A stretch of 64,000 nt of DNA from Diatrype stigma (lineage: Eukaryota; Ascomycota; Sordariomycetes; Xylariales; Diatrypaceae): assembly GCA_022225965.2 (NCBI GenBank), contig JAKJXP020000078.1, forward strand, positions 1 through 64,000, written 5' to 3'. This document shows positions 36,204-47,434 of this stretch, piece by piece. The translations under genes were made by a program, and so were the position numbers. The notes under the pieces were generated by a model. That model had not been told where the DNA came from. It searched no databases and saw only the letters and a list, made by a program, of their open reading frames with translations. Every line of letters starts with the position of its first letter. Within the stretch, counting starts at the first letter, position 1.

Positions 36204-37385
36204 ATGAGCCTCAGAACCCCGTTCAAACAACCTGTTATGGCCTCCAACTCCCCCGTTGAACTGCCCCCTGATGAAAGCAGGGGATATATCCTCAATGTCA
36301 TCAGCTGGACCGGTGTGGTTATCTCTAGTCTTTTTGTGGCCTTGCGTATTTACAGCCGAGCTTTCATTATCCGTTCCCTAGGATGGGATGATGCCATCAT
36401 TGTTTTCGCCGCAATATCGAACATTGTCGCTATTGCCTTAAATACTGTATCAGTATCCCACGGTCTCGGGCGACATATACATTACTTATCGACCGATGGC
36501 ATGATCAACTCCCTATATTATTTAGCCATCTCGCGGTTGATTATAATCATGGCTTATTGCTTGCCTAAGCTTGCTGTTGTTATCCTTATCATTAGGTTAA
36601 TGGGAACGAAGAAACGTGGTACTTGGTTTTTACATTCTGTCATTGCGGTCCTTTTTATCACATCCATTGTATCCTGCATCCCCCAGTGCTACCCATTGGA
36701 GCATGTATGGCGCCCTTTTGATCCGGCAGATTGCTGGCCTGAATATGTCGGGGATTCTATCACATATGTTGCAGGTTGTGAGTACCGCTTGACCCTCACC
36801 TAAAGGGCAGAACGAGAAGCTGACATGCACGGTGTCAAGCATGGGCAGCTTTCACGGATGGAGTCTTGGCCGTTTTCCCCGCCACTATATTCTGGAATCT
36901 GAATATGAACAAGTCACGTAAGATATCCATTATGCTGATCATGGGTCTCGGCTTTTTGTAAGAAGCCCCTATCTCTAGTGCCACACAACCATTTGACTTA
37001 TCTCACTGATGTACACGTTATTTAGCGCGATGGTCGCCGCTATAGTCAAGCTCCCTCTGGTCAAGGCGACCCGCTCTCAAGATGCCACATGGGACTTATT
37101 TTGGTTGTATCTCACCACTTGGTATGTTCTCATTCTCCAGCTCACCGGACAGATGACTGGCCGACTCATCCTGCTCATCTTACTAGTATCGAGACCAACC
37201 TTGTCATTATAGCCGCATGCGCTCCTGCACTACCAAAATTAGTCCTCAATATCTTGGGTAAAGACACGGGCGATTCGGGGGAGCGAATGACCCATTCCTA
37301 CAGGCCTAGTTCTCATGGCTACCGTACATTCGATCCACAGAGCGGCTCCATTGGCATGGAAGACATGCATCGCAACCAGGTTTAA
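36204..37385 (+). CDS. Fungal rhodopsin-domain (PTH11-like/SAT4-family) membrane protein
   Basis: Four exons, 36204-36777, 36849-36957, 37026-37121 and 37187-37385, join in frame to 325 aa. The layout is that of the fungal rhodopsin domain (PF20684): short outside N-terminus, then about seven hydrophobic helices, e.g. VISWTGVVISSLFVALRIYS, the SLGWDDAIIVFA loop after helix 1, SHGLGRHIHYL, and AVFPATIFWNLNM. The C-tail is short, cytosolic and Ser/Arg-rich. PTH11-type proteins are proposed sensors of surfaces or small molecules at the plasma membrane, but this one lacks a CFEM domain, so ligand and role are unknown. 36204 is the first ATG in frame; 36237 (MASNSPVELPP) is an equally plausible start. 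Confidence 0.85.
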
Positions 37386-37835
37386 CGCTTCGGAGCTAGG
37401 TCGGAACGTCATTGTACCTCATATATCGTTTATTGGGAGGCGTTTGAGCCACTTTATCCTTTTGTTGTTTATTTGTATGTGCAAATACTACTGTGCAAGT
37501 CTGTGCATGAGGGTAGGGGAAGTGAATGGCCAACCTACAGGCCGCTCCTTCACCATCGAACTTCGTTGAACTAAGATCATCATTAGGCCGAAGCAGGACT
37601 CCAATTACATATACTATTTGAAACACCACTTGAGAAGTGAAGGTTGACGTAGGTATGAGGCACCACAAAGCCAACGCCTTCCGCACTCGGACCTACCTCT
37701 TTCTCTCTATGCCAAACCTGCCCGTCCAAGCCCAAAAGATCTAAACCATGACTAGTCGCAAACACCAACCGAGGTAAACCATATAACTATATCCTCGACC
37801 AAGACCCAGACAGTGCGTTTTGACACGCCATATCG
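37386..37835. other. Convergent intergenic space
   Basis: Between the receptor-like gene and the phospholipase D gene, whose 3' ends face each other. Nothing else recognised. Confidence 0.5.
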
Positions 37836-40652
37836 TTAGGTATAAACACTCTCGGTCCACGAGTTCACCTGCAGCCCAGTCTCGGCCATGTTGGCATCCT
37901 TCAGGTAGTCTAGCGGCATCCATACCAAGTGGCCTTTGACCTCGTTAAGTCTCTTTCGGATACCCTCAGGGGGCTGGAACCTGTCGAAGACGTGACCGGC
38001 TTTCACCCCCTTCGGCGGGAGGAACTGATCGTAGTCTTCGAAAGTTTTGACTAAGCTTCAAGTTAGCAGATGCTCAAGGAGTAACCGATCGCTTCATTTA
38101 CTCACCATAATCGTCCGGATCTGCGTGGAATATGTGCCTGAAGACTTCGGTATTCGTCGTCGCGTTGGTGCACCACATGTCCCAGAGGTCCTCGTTTAGC
38201 GGATCTTCGACGAACTTGTAGCTCTCATCCCTGTCCCACGGGTCGTTCGGCGAGTCCTCCCCAGGCGGCTGGGCATTCGGGTCCTTGCTCGCGTCCATCT
38301 CCTGGGGCGGTAGCAAGCCTAGGTGCTCCCTCCAGAGATATCGGCGCAGAGTAGCAGCGTGTCTCCCAGCTTCGAAGGGCTGGCCATCCATGATGCTGGA
38401 GATTTTGTCAGTATCCTCCATGACGATGGCTAATTCGCTGTCGTGATCGCCTTCCTGACTACGGTCGTTCAGGTTGCTCGAGCCGCAGACTGCAATTCGG
38501 TCGTCGACTAGGAGGAGCTTTCCATGAATATACAACTCCTCTTGGATCCACTGTTCGACCTCATCTCTATCATCTCCTTCCCAGTTTTCATCTGAAAGCT
38601 TATCCGTCCTAGCCATAGCATGGTGGGCGACGCTACATGCAGTAGTGGTCTCTTGATCGTCTTTCCTGGCTGCCTCCCAACGGGTTTTGGCGTCCTTACT
38701 TTTCGTGCTTTCCTTAACCTCTTTCTGCTCCTCATTCTTGCCCATATGCTTGTCTCGTTCGCCTTCGACGTCTGCACTCCCATGGATTCCCTCACCCATA
38801 AGCTCTTCTGCCTCGGCACGCTGGACTTCATGATACTTGATGCCTGACTCTTCCTCCTGTTTCTTAACAGTAGGGGTCTTGTTCAGACGATCATAGCTCC
38901 TGAGATTGAAAAGGAAGATGTGATTCGTTGGGTCGACGCCTTGAGCACGAATCTGCTCGAAGATTGAGTGTTCGCCACGGCATATCGACTTGTACTGGTA
39001 ATCCATGATCGCACGCGTCCCAATGGCGGCATCGTCTCGAAGATCACCAGCAAATCCAGGAACGGCCGGGATGAGGACGATGACTCTGAATTTGCGACCC
39101 TCCTTGCCAGCTCTAACACAGGCTTCTACTATCGCTTTCCCGATTGTGTTGCGGATGGGAAGTTGCTGATCACCAGTCGCTGTGATGAAGAACTGATTCT
39201 CGATATAGACGTAGTGCTGTGCATTGCGAATGATCTCCGAGTATGCATTCTGTATCGAGTGATCTTTGAGAATACCGCTCGACCAATCAGCACTCGATCG
39301 CACAATCTGCGCCTTGATTGTACCTCTGTTGGCGAGGTTCTTGGTCTCTAGAGGAGATAGGGGGTGTTGAGTATAGTCGCCGACGGGATGTTTTGGTCGC
39401 TGAACACCAACAAGATCTTCATCGTCCCCTTCACGGCCACTAAGCGTCAACCAGTCGAATCGTACATCCCGTTTATACTTGTCCCTTTTCACGAAATTCC
39501 AGCGCAAAATGAAATGCTCCGCTATATCGTAAACGCAGGGCCCGATAACGCCCATAGCCACATCATGCCAAGGCATGCGGCCATACTCGGCCTTGCTAAG
39601 CTCGTTTTGTTTCCAATCCTGGACGTCCTTGAAATCCATCACCCGGTTGTTGTTGAAATCCTGGCCAGGCCATATCTCATTGGAGACACCTTCGGGATGG
39701 AGATCGGACAGCATGTGCTGATGGTTATCCCAGCGGCCAAAACACAAGTCAAGACCACCGATGAAGGCCATCTTGTAGTCGATTACGATGAACTTTTCGT
39801 GGTGAGCCCAGTAGAAAGTCATATCTGCGGCGTTTTCGAGGACGTTGTGGTCGGGATGCCGCATGACCGTAATATTCCCAAACCCGGGGGACCCCTCCGG
39901 ACACAAGGACTGCAGAGCATGTTTGGTATGCTCCGAATTGCAGGTTATTGCAGCTTCTACTTCACGATAGACAATAACGAAGATCTTGACCCCGGCTTCT
40001 GCGCGGCGCTTCAGGACATAGTCGAGACGCCACTCCTGGTTCTTATATGGCGGTCTTCTTAGGAATAACTCGGGCGAAAGCCACCAGTCGGCTATGTAGA
40101 TGGTCTCTGTCGCCTTTTCTAGAGCCTCTGATACTGCCTATATACCTGGAGTCAGACCTGATAGGACAATTACGGAGACATGGGGTAACTTACCCAAAAA
40201 TAATCCCTTCCGTCCACATACCACTTGATGAGATTCCCGTCGCGCTCTGGGAAGTACGACTTGAATCGGTGCTCATCACCGATGCGGGTTCGCTTCTCAT
40301 CGCAAGCCTTCTCATGAGCTTCATCATGACGATGCTGTGGATTGATCTTTGATTGGAGAGTCTCGTAAGCCAACCTATCCGGGTTTGCATGACCTTAATA
40401 CAAAGAGGAGTGGCTGCTATAGACTTACAAGATTGGCAAATTTCCCAAGCTTATGCCTAGAAGACAGGTTAGCTGGTTATGTTTCTACATGTATACTCAG
40501 TGCATGACTAAAACGCACTTTTCATGAATAAGATGAACCTTCGCATCGTGTAAATGAGTGCCCTTTAGCTTCTCTTTCAAGTCATGGAAAGGCTGTTTCA
40601 GCCTGTCGCCAAGATCCTGGTGTTCTGCACCATGATCATTGGAGCCAGACAT
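37836..40652 (-). CDS. Phospholipase D (two HKD motifs)
   Basis: Hydrolyses phosphatidylcholine-type lipids to phosphatidic acid. Exons as read: 40652-40519, 40456-40429, one ending at 40194, 40137-38106 and 38050-37836. The two catalytic motifs are HHEKFIVID followed by GG, and HGKLLLVDD followed by CGSSNLNDRS. Family blocks IADWWLSPELFLRRPP and MPWHDVAMGVIGP are present. A charged Lys/Glu-rich insertion of about 90 residues separates the second catalytic half. There is no PX or PH domain, unlike Spo14; this is the shorter filamentous-fungal form starting MSGSNDHG. Problem: the piece GHANPDRLAYETLQSK at 40394-40347 reads well but does not join exon 2 in frame with a canonical intron. An acceptor at 40347/40346 keeps the frame but drops these residues. 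The rest of the model is firm. Confidence 0.85.
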
Positions 40653-42595
40653 GATCGGCGACAGTGGTGAAGGTGGTATCGATAGTTGTGGTGGTGTTGA
40701 TGTTATCAGCGGTAGTAGTCGAATATAGGCCAACGATAACGTGGCATTAGGTGGAATAAGAAAGACTTGACGTTTCGGAAAGAAGCAACTCAGTGATTAT
40801 TACTATGCCTAAGTGCTAGACAGAATAAACTAGAGGTTTCGTAAGAATGTTTGAACAGGAATTGGCTACGGTAAGGAACTACTAGCATAGAAACCTGTAG
40901 GTGAGTGAGGAATATGGTATGTAGAAGAAGGGGAGGTGATAAATATCGTAAAGCTGACGGTGGCAGAGCAGGTCAAGACTTTCAATGGCAGGGCAGGGAA
41001 GGGCTGTTACATAACACGATACGTGCGACATGCGACATGCGACGAGAACCCGAAAACAGGATCTATGATGTTGGAGAATATTGAGCGCCAGGAATTCCTG
41101 TGGATTGGATGCGTAGAAGCAGGACAAGGTAGGCGGTAGGCGATCGATGCTGCCGTATATCCGTCATCCGCATGTAGACCGTGTAGGGAGACCGGTAAGA
41201 AAGCTGGTGGGCGGGAGGTGGGAGGTGGGAGGTGGAAGGCGACCTTCTATAGGCCTAGGTCGGCCGGTAGGGCAGGCAAGTAGGCAGGTAGGCAACTTCC
41301 GTTCCTGCTAGAATTCGAGGCGTTCTGACGGCCGAATGACATTAGCAGCCTTGGCCAGCTGGGTAGCTCCCTGTCCTCGATCCCAGATAGCCGGCTCCTG
41401 GGCAATGCATCGGGCGAGGGAGCACGCGACCTTTTGCCTACATACTGACATACATGTACCTTATTGTGTGGCTATTTGAATGGACTCGCAGACGGACCAG
41501 ACAGAATACGGGATACGGGCCGCTATTTCATACATTGCTCCTCAATTATGACATGCCTATAACATTGGGACTGGAACTGCATTGAGGATTTCTAGTGGGC
41601 TCATGCTGTGAGTGCCTGGGATCTAACAAAGCAGCAATTGGCACGAAAGCCATAGACGTTGTTCGTGCAAAGCAATGCCATGGCACAGTAGGGAGGATAA
41701 CTATGGCAGGTTCCCGGCCGATTCTGTCTCGAGACAACTGAATCTTCGTGGGGTTCGGTGATACATGACGTCATGTCCAGGCATGACGGAATGCAGCCAG
41801 CCCCACCCTCCGTGCAACGAATATACTATTAAGGTTTGAACTACAGCCTACAGGCTACAGGGATCCAGCGCTTACGCACTTGAACAGAACCGGAGACATT
41901 GGATTATGCGGTTTGGGCGTTCAGCCTTTAAATCCCCAAGATGAGGTATCCAGCTTCTGGGATTCTTGCGTATGAAGTGAGTTTATTCAGCCACCGTGGC
42001 TATCTGAACGGTTATTGAGTTGGTTGGTAGTCATGGTATGCAAGCTGTAGACAGGCTTCCTATTTTGTACCTACCTACGTACGTAACTACAAATAGTAGC
42101 TATCCTGGAATAGGGAAAGGAGGGGTTTCGCCCCACCACGTAGTCTCGAGACTGGAACGATGGGATAGGTGTGTCGGACACCAATTAACTGCCCAGGTGG
42201 TCTCATTAACTGCAACTACCCCTCTGCAGCCCCTCTATCGCCGCAAGCTAAACGGCCAGAAAGCTAACGTTAGCAACCCCTCCTTGCCCTCTTTGGTACG
42301 CGGTTGCTAGGGGGGTACATGACGTTAGCTGGCCGAGAAAGGCAGCAAGTGTCCCCTTTCTCCTCAGTTCCCTGCTCCCTGCAGGCACTATCTCGCATTC
42401 CCGCCCTCTATCAACAGAACATCGTGTTGACCGCCTTTCCCCTGACAAACTCGCCTCTTGGTATCTCGAGACGACAGCTATCCCTCATAACTCTGTCAAT
42501 TCCATCCAACTGATTCTAGTCTCCCCAAGGAATAACAAGCTTCACTGTATTATTTCCCTCCTTCTTCACCACCTACGACCTATATACCGCCCGCC
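40653..42595. other. Intergenic region between divergent genes
   Basis: Holds the promoters of the phospholipase D (minus) and the glycolipid transfer protein (plus). A GGGAGGTGGGAGGTGG repeat lies at about 41213-41236. No gene seen. Confidence 0.5.
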
Positions 42596-43517
42596 ATGTC
42601 TGCCCCTACGTTCCCACCCGGCGGTACCCTGCTGGACACCTTCAAGCAGTCCTTCACTGACGTGCCCATCGATGCCAACAACGAGAATGCCATCTCCACC
42701 ACCGAGTTCCTCGATGCCGCCGAGTCTCTGACTACCATCTTCGGTTCGTCCCGCCCTCGCCCCTTGACACCCAGATGCCGCCACACCGGATGACGGAATA
42801 TCATCCGCCCTCTTTTCCTCCTGCTGACATGCCATGTTGCACTGCAGATGCGTTGGGCTCCGTCGCCTTCTCCCCCGTCAAGAACGACATTATCGGCAAC
42901 ATCAAGGTACGTGGGCGGGACAGAGCACGGGCATACTTCGTCGATGTCGGGATGCGGCACGTTTGGATGCAATGGCAGGGCTAACATGAAGAAACCTCGG
43001 CATAGAAAATCCGTGAGCGCCAGCTTGCTGCCCCGGGTGACTCGGCGACGCTCCAGAGCCTTTCGGCTAACGAGCTGAAGACGAAGAAGCACGTCGCTTC
43101 CGAGGGTTTGTTGTGGCTGGCTCGGTATGGCAACCCCCTCCCCACACTCTTGACGCTTATATGGCTGTCATCGTGGCCTTTTGCCCAAGTCCGGTTAACC
43201 TAACCTACGATACTTCTTGCAGTGGCCTGGACTTCACGTGTATTGCACTGAGCCAGAACGTAGCTAAGCCCACCGAGGAGCTCGCCGATTCGTTCCGAAA
43301 CGCGTACGGCGCTACACTGAAGCCGCACCACAGCTTCCTGGTCAAGCCCGTATTCTCCGCCGCCCTGAGCGCTTGCCCGTACCGCAAGTCGTTCTACGAG
43401 AAGCTGGGCTCCGACGAGGACAAGGTCCAGTCCGAGCTGAGACCGTACCTGGCTGCCCTGGAGAATCTCATTGGCATTATCAAGGGCTTCCAGGGCCGCA
43501 AGGAGTACCAGTGGTGA
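42596..43517 (+). CDS. het-c2: Glycolipid transfer protein, HET-C2 orthologue
   Basis: Cytosolic carrier that moves glycosphingolipids between membranes; the Podospora orthologue HET-C2 is also a heterokaryon incompatibility determinant. Four exons, 42596-42743, 42848-42906, 43006-43124 and 43223-43517, give 206 aa, the normal GLTP length. The glycolipid head-group residues of HET-C2 (D66, N70, K73, W109, H147) all occur at a constant -3 offset: Asp63 and Asn67 around NDIIGN, Lys70, Trp106 in EGLLWLARG, and His144 in LKPHHSF. Other family blocks are ELKTKKHVASEGL and SACPYRKSFY. Introns are short (about 100 bp) with GT-AG ends. The N-terminus TLLDTFKQSFTDVPIDANN is typical. Identity is near certain; a role in incompatibility in this species is inference. 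Confidence 0.96.
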
Positions 43518-45417
43518 GCGGCCAAGCACATCTCATACATATATGCATAGGCTGGCTACATGATGGCCCCTTGAAGGGCCAAGAGATTGTTGTATGGCAT
43601 AGACATGAATTCATGAATGGAACCAAGCTCGGTACAAGTACGTCGTTTGGAAAGCATTGCGACAAACATGAGGAGACTGCAAGTAAAATATAGCGAATAT
43701 TCTTATCGCTATGAAGCTATCGAGCTATCACTTCAACCATGCATCGGTTTGGGTGTCCGTATCGTCAGGTACGAAAGTATGTAAGCAGGTGTGTGAGGTA
43801 CGGTACCTATAAGCTCGTAATGGATAGAACCGGCCAACAAGCAACACATCAGATCACGTCACATCAGACAGATGCTATTTTTGTCCTGCCGTGCTTCCGG
43901 TCTTCTTGACGGAGGCGCGGGCACTGTAAGGAACGGGCAAGAGCCCGGGAGGGTCCACGTCCAAGGGACAAATAAGCTTCAGGCAGGGCTGGTAGGTAGG
44001 GAGGGAAGGAAATACCGAATCTAGGTATCAACTAACTAGACTGCTTAGGGATTAGCTACGTAGGCAGGGGGTCCAGGGCTCTTATAGTGTCTCTACGAAG
44101 GTAGCGGCCAAAAGTTAGTAGACACCCGTCAACCTTCGTAGAGGCGTTCTAACCGGCCACACAACCTCGGGCTCGGACGTGTGGCCAGTGTTGTAGCCTG
44201 TTGTCGGGTTTCTTCCGTTCTTTCCAGGGTCCATTTGGCATTCATCCATCGCCTCGGTGAAGCAAACATGGGACTTTTCTTTTCTTTGCTGGCCAGTCAA
44301 CAGTCAACCTCGGTTTAACTTTATGAAGTGAGACAAAACAACGGTTTTCTTCATCTTCCACTTGGACCATAAAAAAAACACAGTACACATATGGGCATAC
44401 GTAGACGATCCATCATCCGGGACATATCTTCACTGCCTGTTACCCCTCCAACTTGTTCGTGCATGCCACGGATGGGAATGCTGGCGTCAAAGTCATCAAC
44501 ATTCGTTGTCGTCCATACCGTATTTGGTAGAGGCTGAGGACCTGAGAGGGAGGCGCAGCCACCGGCACAGTTCCAGCTCGCGCCAGCTTGTGGCATTTGT
44601 AGTGGCAGAGTGGGTAAGTAAGCACGTAGTGGGAAGCGGCGGGTGAGCAGGTGAGTGGCACGTTACCTTGCTCAGATCCATGGATGCTACCTATTGCTCA
44701 AGAGCGAGTCAAATCCCGTCCGAATCGCCGCTGCCCTACGTCACCCGCGCTGCCGTGCAACCCCTGCAACCCCGGTAAGTTGTATGTAGCTGCCCGCCCG
44801 GCTACGATCCCACCAACCAGTTACCGATGCGGCGATGCCTTATACAGTGGGGCAACTGGCTGGTGAAGATCTCGACTCGTATGTATGACAGGCCAAAACC
44901 CCAAACTTCCCGGAGTTCAAACACCACCAGATGCCGATAAGCTCGTATATTCGCTTGTTGGTATGTATTCGGACGCCGCAGTACCGGCCAACGGCACAGC
45001 AAAATATCTGCTTTCGTCTGGGAGGTGACTAAGGTCTAACATGTAACATGTCTAGCACACGTTGTCTGCGGCTATCGTACCATGCTTCTGCATGCTGTAG
45101 TTGGGCATCGTTCCTTGCAGTTGTTGAACACATTGTACCCACATGATGTCGCTAGCTCGAAGAGGGGAGGTCGACGAATATTTTCATATAAGTATCTCAC
45201 GTCCGCTTCGTTCGACAAATGCACCTTTGGAGAACATCACACTCATCACCCTCATCAGTATCTTACAGCTCTCTATTAGTATATTGCTACTCTTCACCCT
45301 AATAATATTTCCTCCTGCTTGTTAACTTACGCCATAATCAAAACCACGAACTCTACTACAGCACCCAATTCTGCACAGTTCCAGGAAGCAAATCATATAT
45401 ATATATATATACCCAAA
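43518..45417. other. Intergenic region
   Basis: No gene recognised on either strand. Contains the inverted repeat listed at 44091-44143; the last 100 bp is the AT-rich leader of the secreted-protein gene (TATATATATA at about 45400). Confidence 0.5.
44091..44143. repeat. 12-bp perfect inverted repeat (hairpin)
   Basis: CTCTACGAAGGT (44091-44102) and ACCTTCGTAGAG (44132-44143) can pair around a 29-base loop. Isolated in intergenic DNA, with no gene end near enough to call it a terminator. Confidence 0.7.
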
Positions 45418-46158
45418 ATGTTGAACATGAACGCCCTCACGACCCTCGGCCTCGTCGGCCTTGCCTCAGCCGTGCCCCTGAGCTCCCGAAACATCATCCC
45501 GAACTACCCCAAGACGGTGCAGTCGCAGGGGTTCCAGCTGATCGTCAACGTGACGGACCCGGCGCACGACCTCACGCCGTCGGTCAACGGCTGGGCCTTC
45601 GACGCAATCCACGTCGGGGCAGCGATGAACGACGCCGTCATCACGGATGATGTGGCCCGCGGGCGCGTCTTCTACCAGAACGGGACGGCCGAGCAGATCC
45701 ACTACGGGGGCGGCAGCATCCTCAGCGACGCTGGGACGCCGCCGGCGCCGTACGGCGTTCAGGTGGCCAGCAAGGATGTCGCGGCCGCGCACAACGGCGA
45801 GGCCGGAGTCACCGTCAATGTCGGCGGCGGCACCCCCGGCGTTCTGCTGACTCGGTTCCCCGAGCCCGAGTCGTACCTGCGCGCCCCGGCCATAGGCACG
45901 TACGCTATCTGCCCCCGCAACGAGCCCTACTATAACAAAGTGTACAACGTCCTCCGATGGACGTATGACACCTTCAACAATGAGACTGCCCTTTATGAGA
46001 GCACCGTCCCCGATGACTGTGTTGCTGTCACCCTGCTTCCCCAGGCTGCCGACCTGCCGGAGCTGCCCGAGGGCTCCATCAGCAGCCACGAGTTCGCCGT
46101 CACCTCCAGCGTCTACGAGGATGTCAAGTCCATCGACTGGACCCAGTACGGTCCGTAA
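45418..46158 (+). CDS. Secreted protein of unknown function (246 aa)
   Basis: Single exon. Residues 1 to about 18 are a signal peptide (MLNMNALTTLGLVGLASA, then VPL). The mature part begins with FQLIVNVTDPAHDLTPSVNG, continues with WAFDAIHVGAAMNDAVI and FYQNGT, and ends KSIDWTQYGP. It has several N-glycosylation sequons (NVT, NGT, NET) and one Cys pair (in YAICPRN and PDDCVAV). This pattern matches a family of uncharacterised secreted ascomycete proteins (I believe DUF7907, not verified). No catalytic motif is seen. The start at 45418 is chosen because it begins the signal peptide; open frame extends further upstream into A/T-rich leader. Confidence 0.85.
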   Translation: MLNMNALTTLGLVGLASAVPLSSRNIIPNYPKTVQSQGFQLIVNVTDPAHDLTPSVNGWAFDAIHVGAAMNDAVITDDVARGRVFYQNGTAEQIHYGGGSILSDAGTPPAPYGVQVASKDVAAAHNGEAGVTVNVGGGTPGVLLTRFPEPESYLRAPAIGTYAICPRNEPYYNKVYNVLRWTYDTFNNETALYESTVPDDCVAVTLLPQAADLPELPEGSISSHEFAVTSSVYEDVKSIDWTQYGP

Positions 46159-46462
46159 GGGACAGGACCACGAACATGAATGACTACGAACAGGATCACG
46201 AAACATGACCTTATGATGACCTTTATGATATAGCTCTGTTCGATAAGCGAAATCAGAGCACGATACGCATACACAAGCACATTTAGATACACTGTACATA
46301 TCTACGTCTCTAGACTAGAAATGCCGACCTAATAAGATAATTTAATCACTCCATCATGCATCGCGCACAAATACCCATATATATCTTGCAGTTCTAACCA
46401 GAACCGTAATTCGTCCTCATGTGATCATTAGTCTATGTACAATATACCGCGATTCGGTCCAA
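46159..46462. other. Short convergent intergenic space
   Basis: Separates the 3' ends of the secreted-protein gene and the NmrA-type gene. Nothing else visible. Confidence 0.5.
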
Positions 46463-47371
46463 TCAAGCATCAGTGAACAAAGGCGTTCTCGCAAGAAAAT
46501 CTCGCACCGGCGTAAGCCGAAACTCCTTAGCCGCGGTCTCAACCCCAAGATCCGTCTTCACCTCGCTGGCCCACCTCTGCGATCCCAGCACCCCACTGCC
46601 CTTCCTCGCCATCTCCTCCAATTCCTCCTCCGAATACGGCTCCACCGTGACCTTCCTGCCCGTAACCTCCGTAATCTGCGCAGCCAGCTCCTCCATCGTC
46701 AGCGACTCGCTCGCAAGCTCGATCGCCCTACCCGCATACCGCTCCGGATCCTCCAGCACGGCCGCCACGACAACCCCCGCATCCGTAGCGTCGACCCAGC
46801 CGAGCCTAGCCCCGGGCCGCACGGCCGTCTTCAGCACCCCCGTCTCCGCGAACCCCGAGTACACGAACGGCGCCACGGGCGGCGCCAGGTTCTGCAGGAA
46901 GTGCGCGGGCCGCAGGAGCGTCCAGCGCGCCAGCCCCGCGCCCCGCACTGCCTCCTCGATCGCGTGCTTCGCCAGCCAGTACTCGCGCATGGGGTAGTCG
47001 GGCCCCCAGCCGGGAAACGCCGCGTGGTCCCCCGTCCGCGCCGCCGTCGAGCACACCACCACCGGCACGGAGGCCGCGCGCGCCGCCGCCAGCGCGCGCG
47101 TCGCGTACCCCACATCCCGCGGCCCGGAGCCCGGCGGCTGCAGGTACAGCGCGTCCATGCCGCGCATGACGCGCGCGAGGGAGGCCGCGTCGTCTTCGAA
47201 GGACCCCGGTACGAGCGTCGCGCCTGCGGCGGCGAGGGCTTGCGATGTGGACGATGAGGGCGTGCGCACGAAGGCGTAGACGGAGTGCCCGGCGCGCAGG
47301 GCGTGGCGCGCTACGCCGCCGCCTTGGGTGCCGGTGGCGCCTGTGACGAAGATTTTCTGAGGCGGGGACAT
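46463..47371 (-). CDS. NmrA-like NAD(P)-binding protein
   Basis: Single exon, 302 aa, Rossmann fold of the atypical short-chain dehydrogenase class (NmrA/HSCARG family, PF05368). The nucleotide-binding loop is FVTGATGTQGGGVARHALRA near the N-terminus. Later blocks are GMDALYLQPPG, MREYWLAKHAIEEAVR, WTLLRPAHFLQNLAP and WVDATDAGVVVAAVLEDP. The usual catalytic YxxxK is not in the standard place; YWLAK is the nearest. Such proteins are either redox sensors that bind NAD(P) and partner regulators, or reductases in secondary metabolism; the sequence does not decide. High GC, no intron. The start codon abuts the CAA/CAG repeat leader. Confidence 0.9.
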   Translation of the reverse strand: MSPPQKIFVTGATGTQGGGVARHALRAGHSVYAFVRTPSSSTSQALAAAGATLVPGSFEDDAASLARVMRGMDALYLQPPGSGPRDVGYATRALAAARAASVPVVVCSTAARTGDHAAFPGWGPDYPMREYWLAKHAIEEAVRGAGLARWTLLRPAHFLQNLAPPVAPFVYSGFAETGVLKTAVRPGARLGWVDATDAGVVVAAVLEDPERYAGRAIELASESLTMEELAAQITEVTGRKVTVEPYSEEELEEMARKGSGVLGSQRWASEVKTDLGVETAAKEFRLTPVRDFLARTPLFTDA

Positions 47372-47434
47372 TGTTGCTGTTGTTGTTGCTGTTGTTGTTG
47401 CTGTTGTGGTTGCTGTTGTGGTTGTTGTTGTTGT
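47372..47434. repeat. Trinucleotide (CAA/CAG)n microsatellite in 5' leader
   Basis: On the minus strand this is a run of CAA with interspersed CAG/CCA immediately upstream of the NmrA-like start codon. Unstructured CAA leaders are known to favour translation in yeast; relevance here is inference. Confidence 0.85.

Noticed and set aside
45466..46299. 277-codon antisense frame over the secreted-protein gene
   Set aside because: Shadow of a GC-rich coding sequence; the plus-strand protein has the signal peptide and glycosylation sequons.
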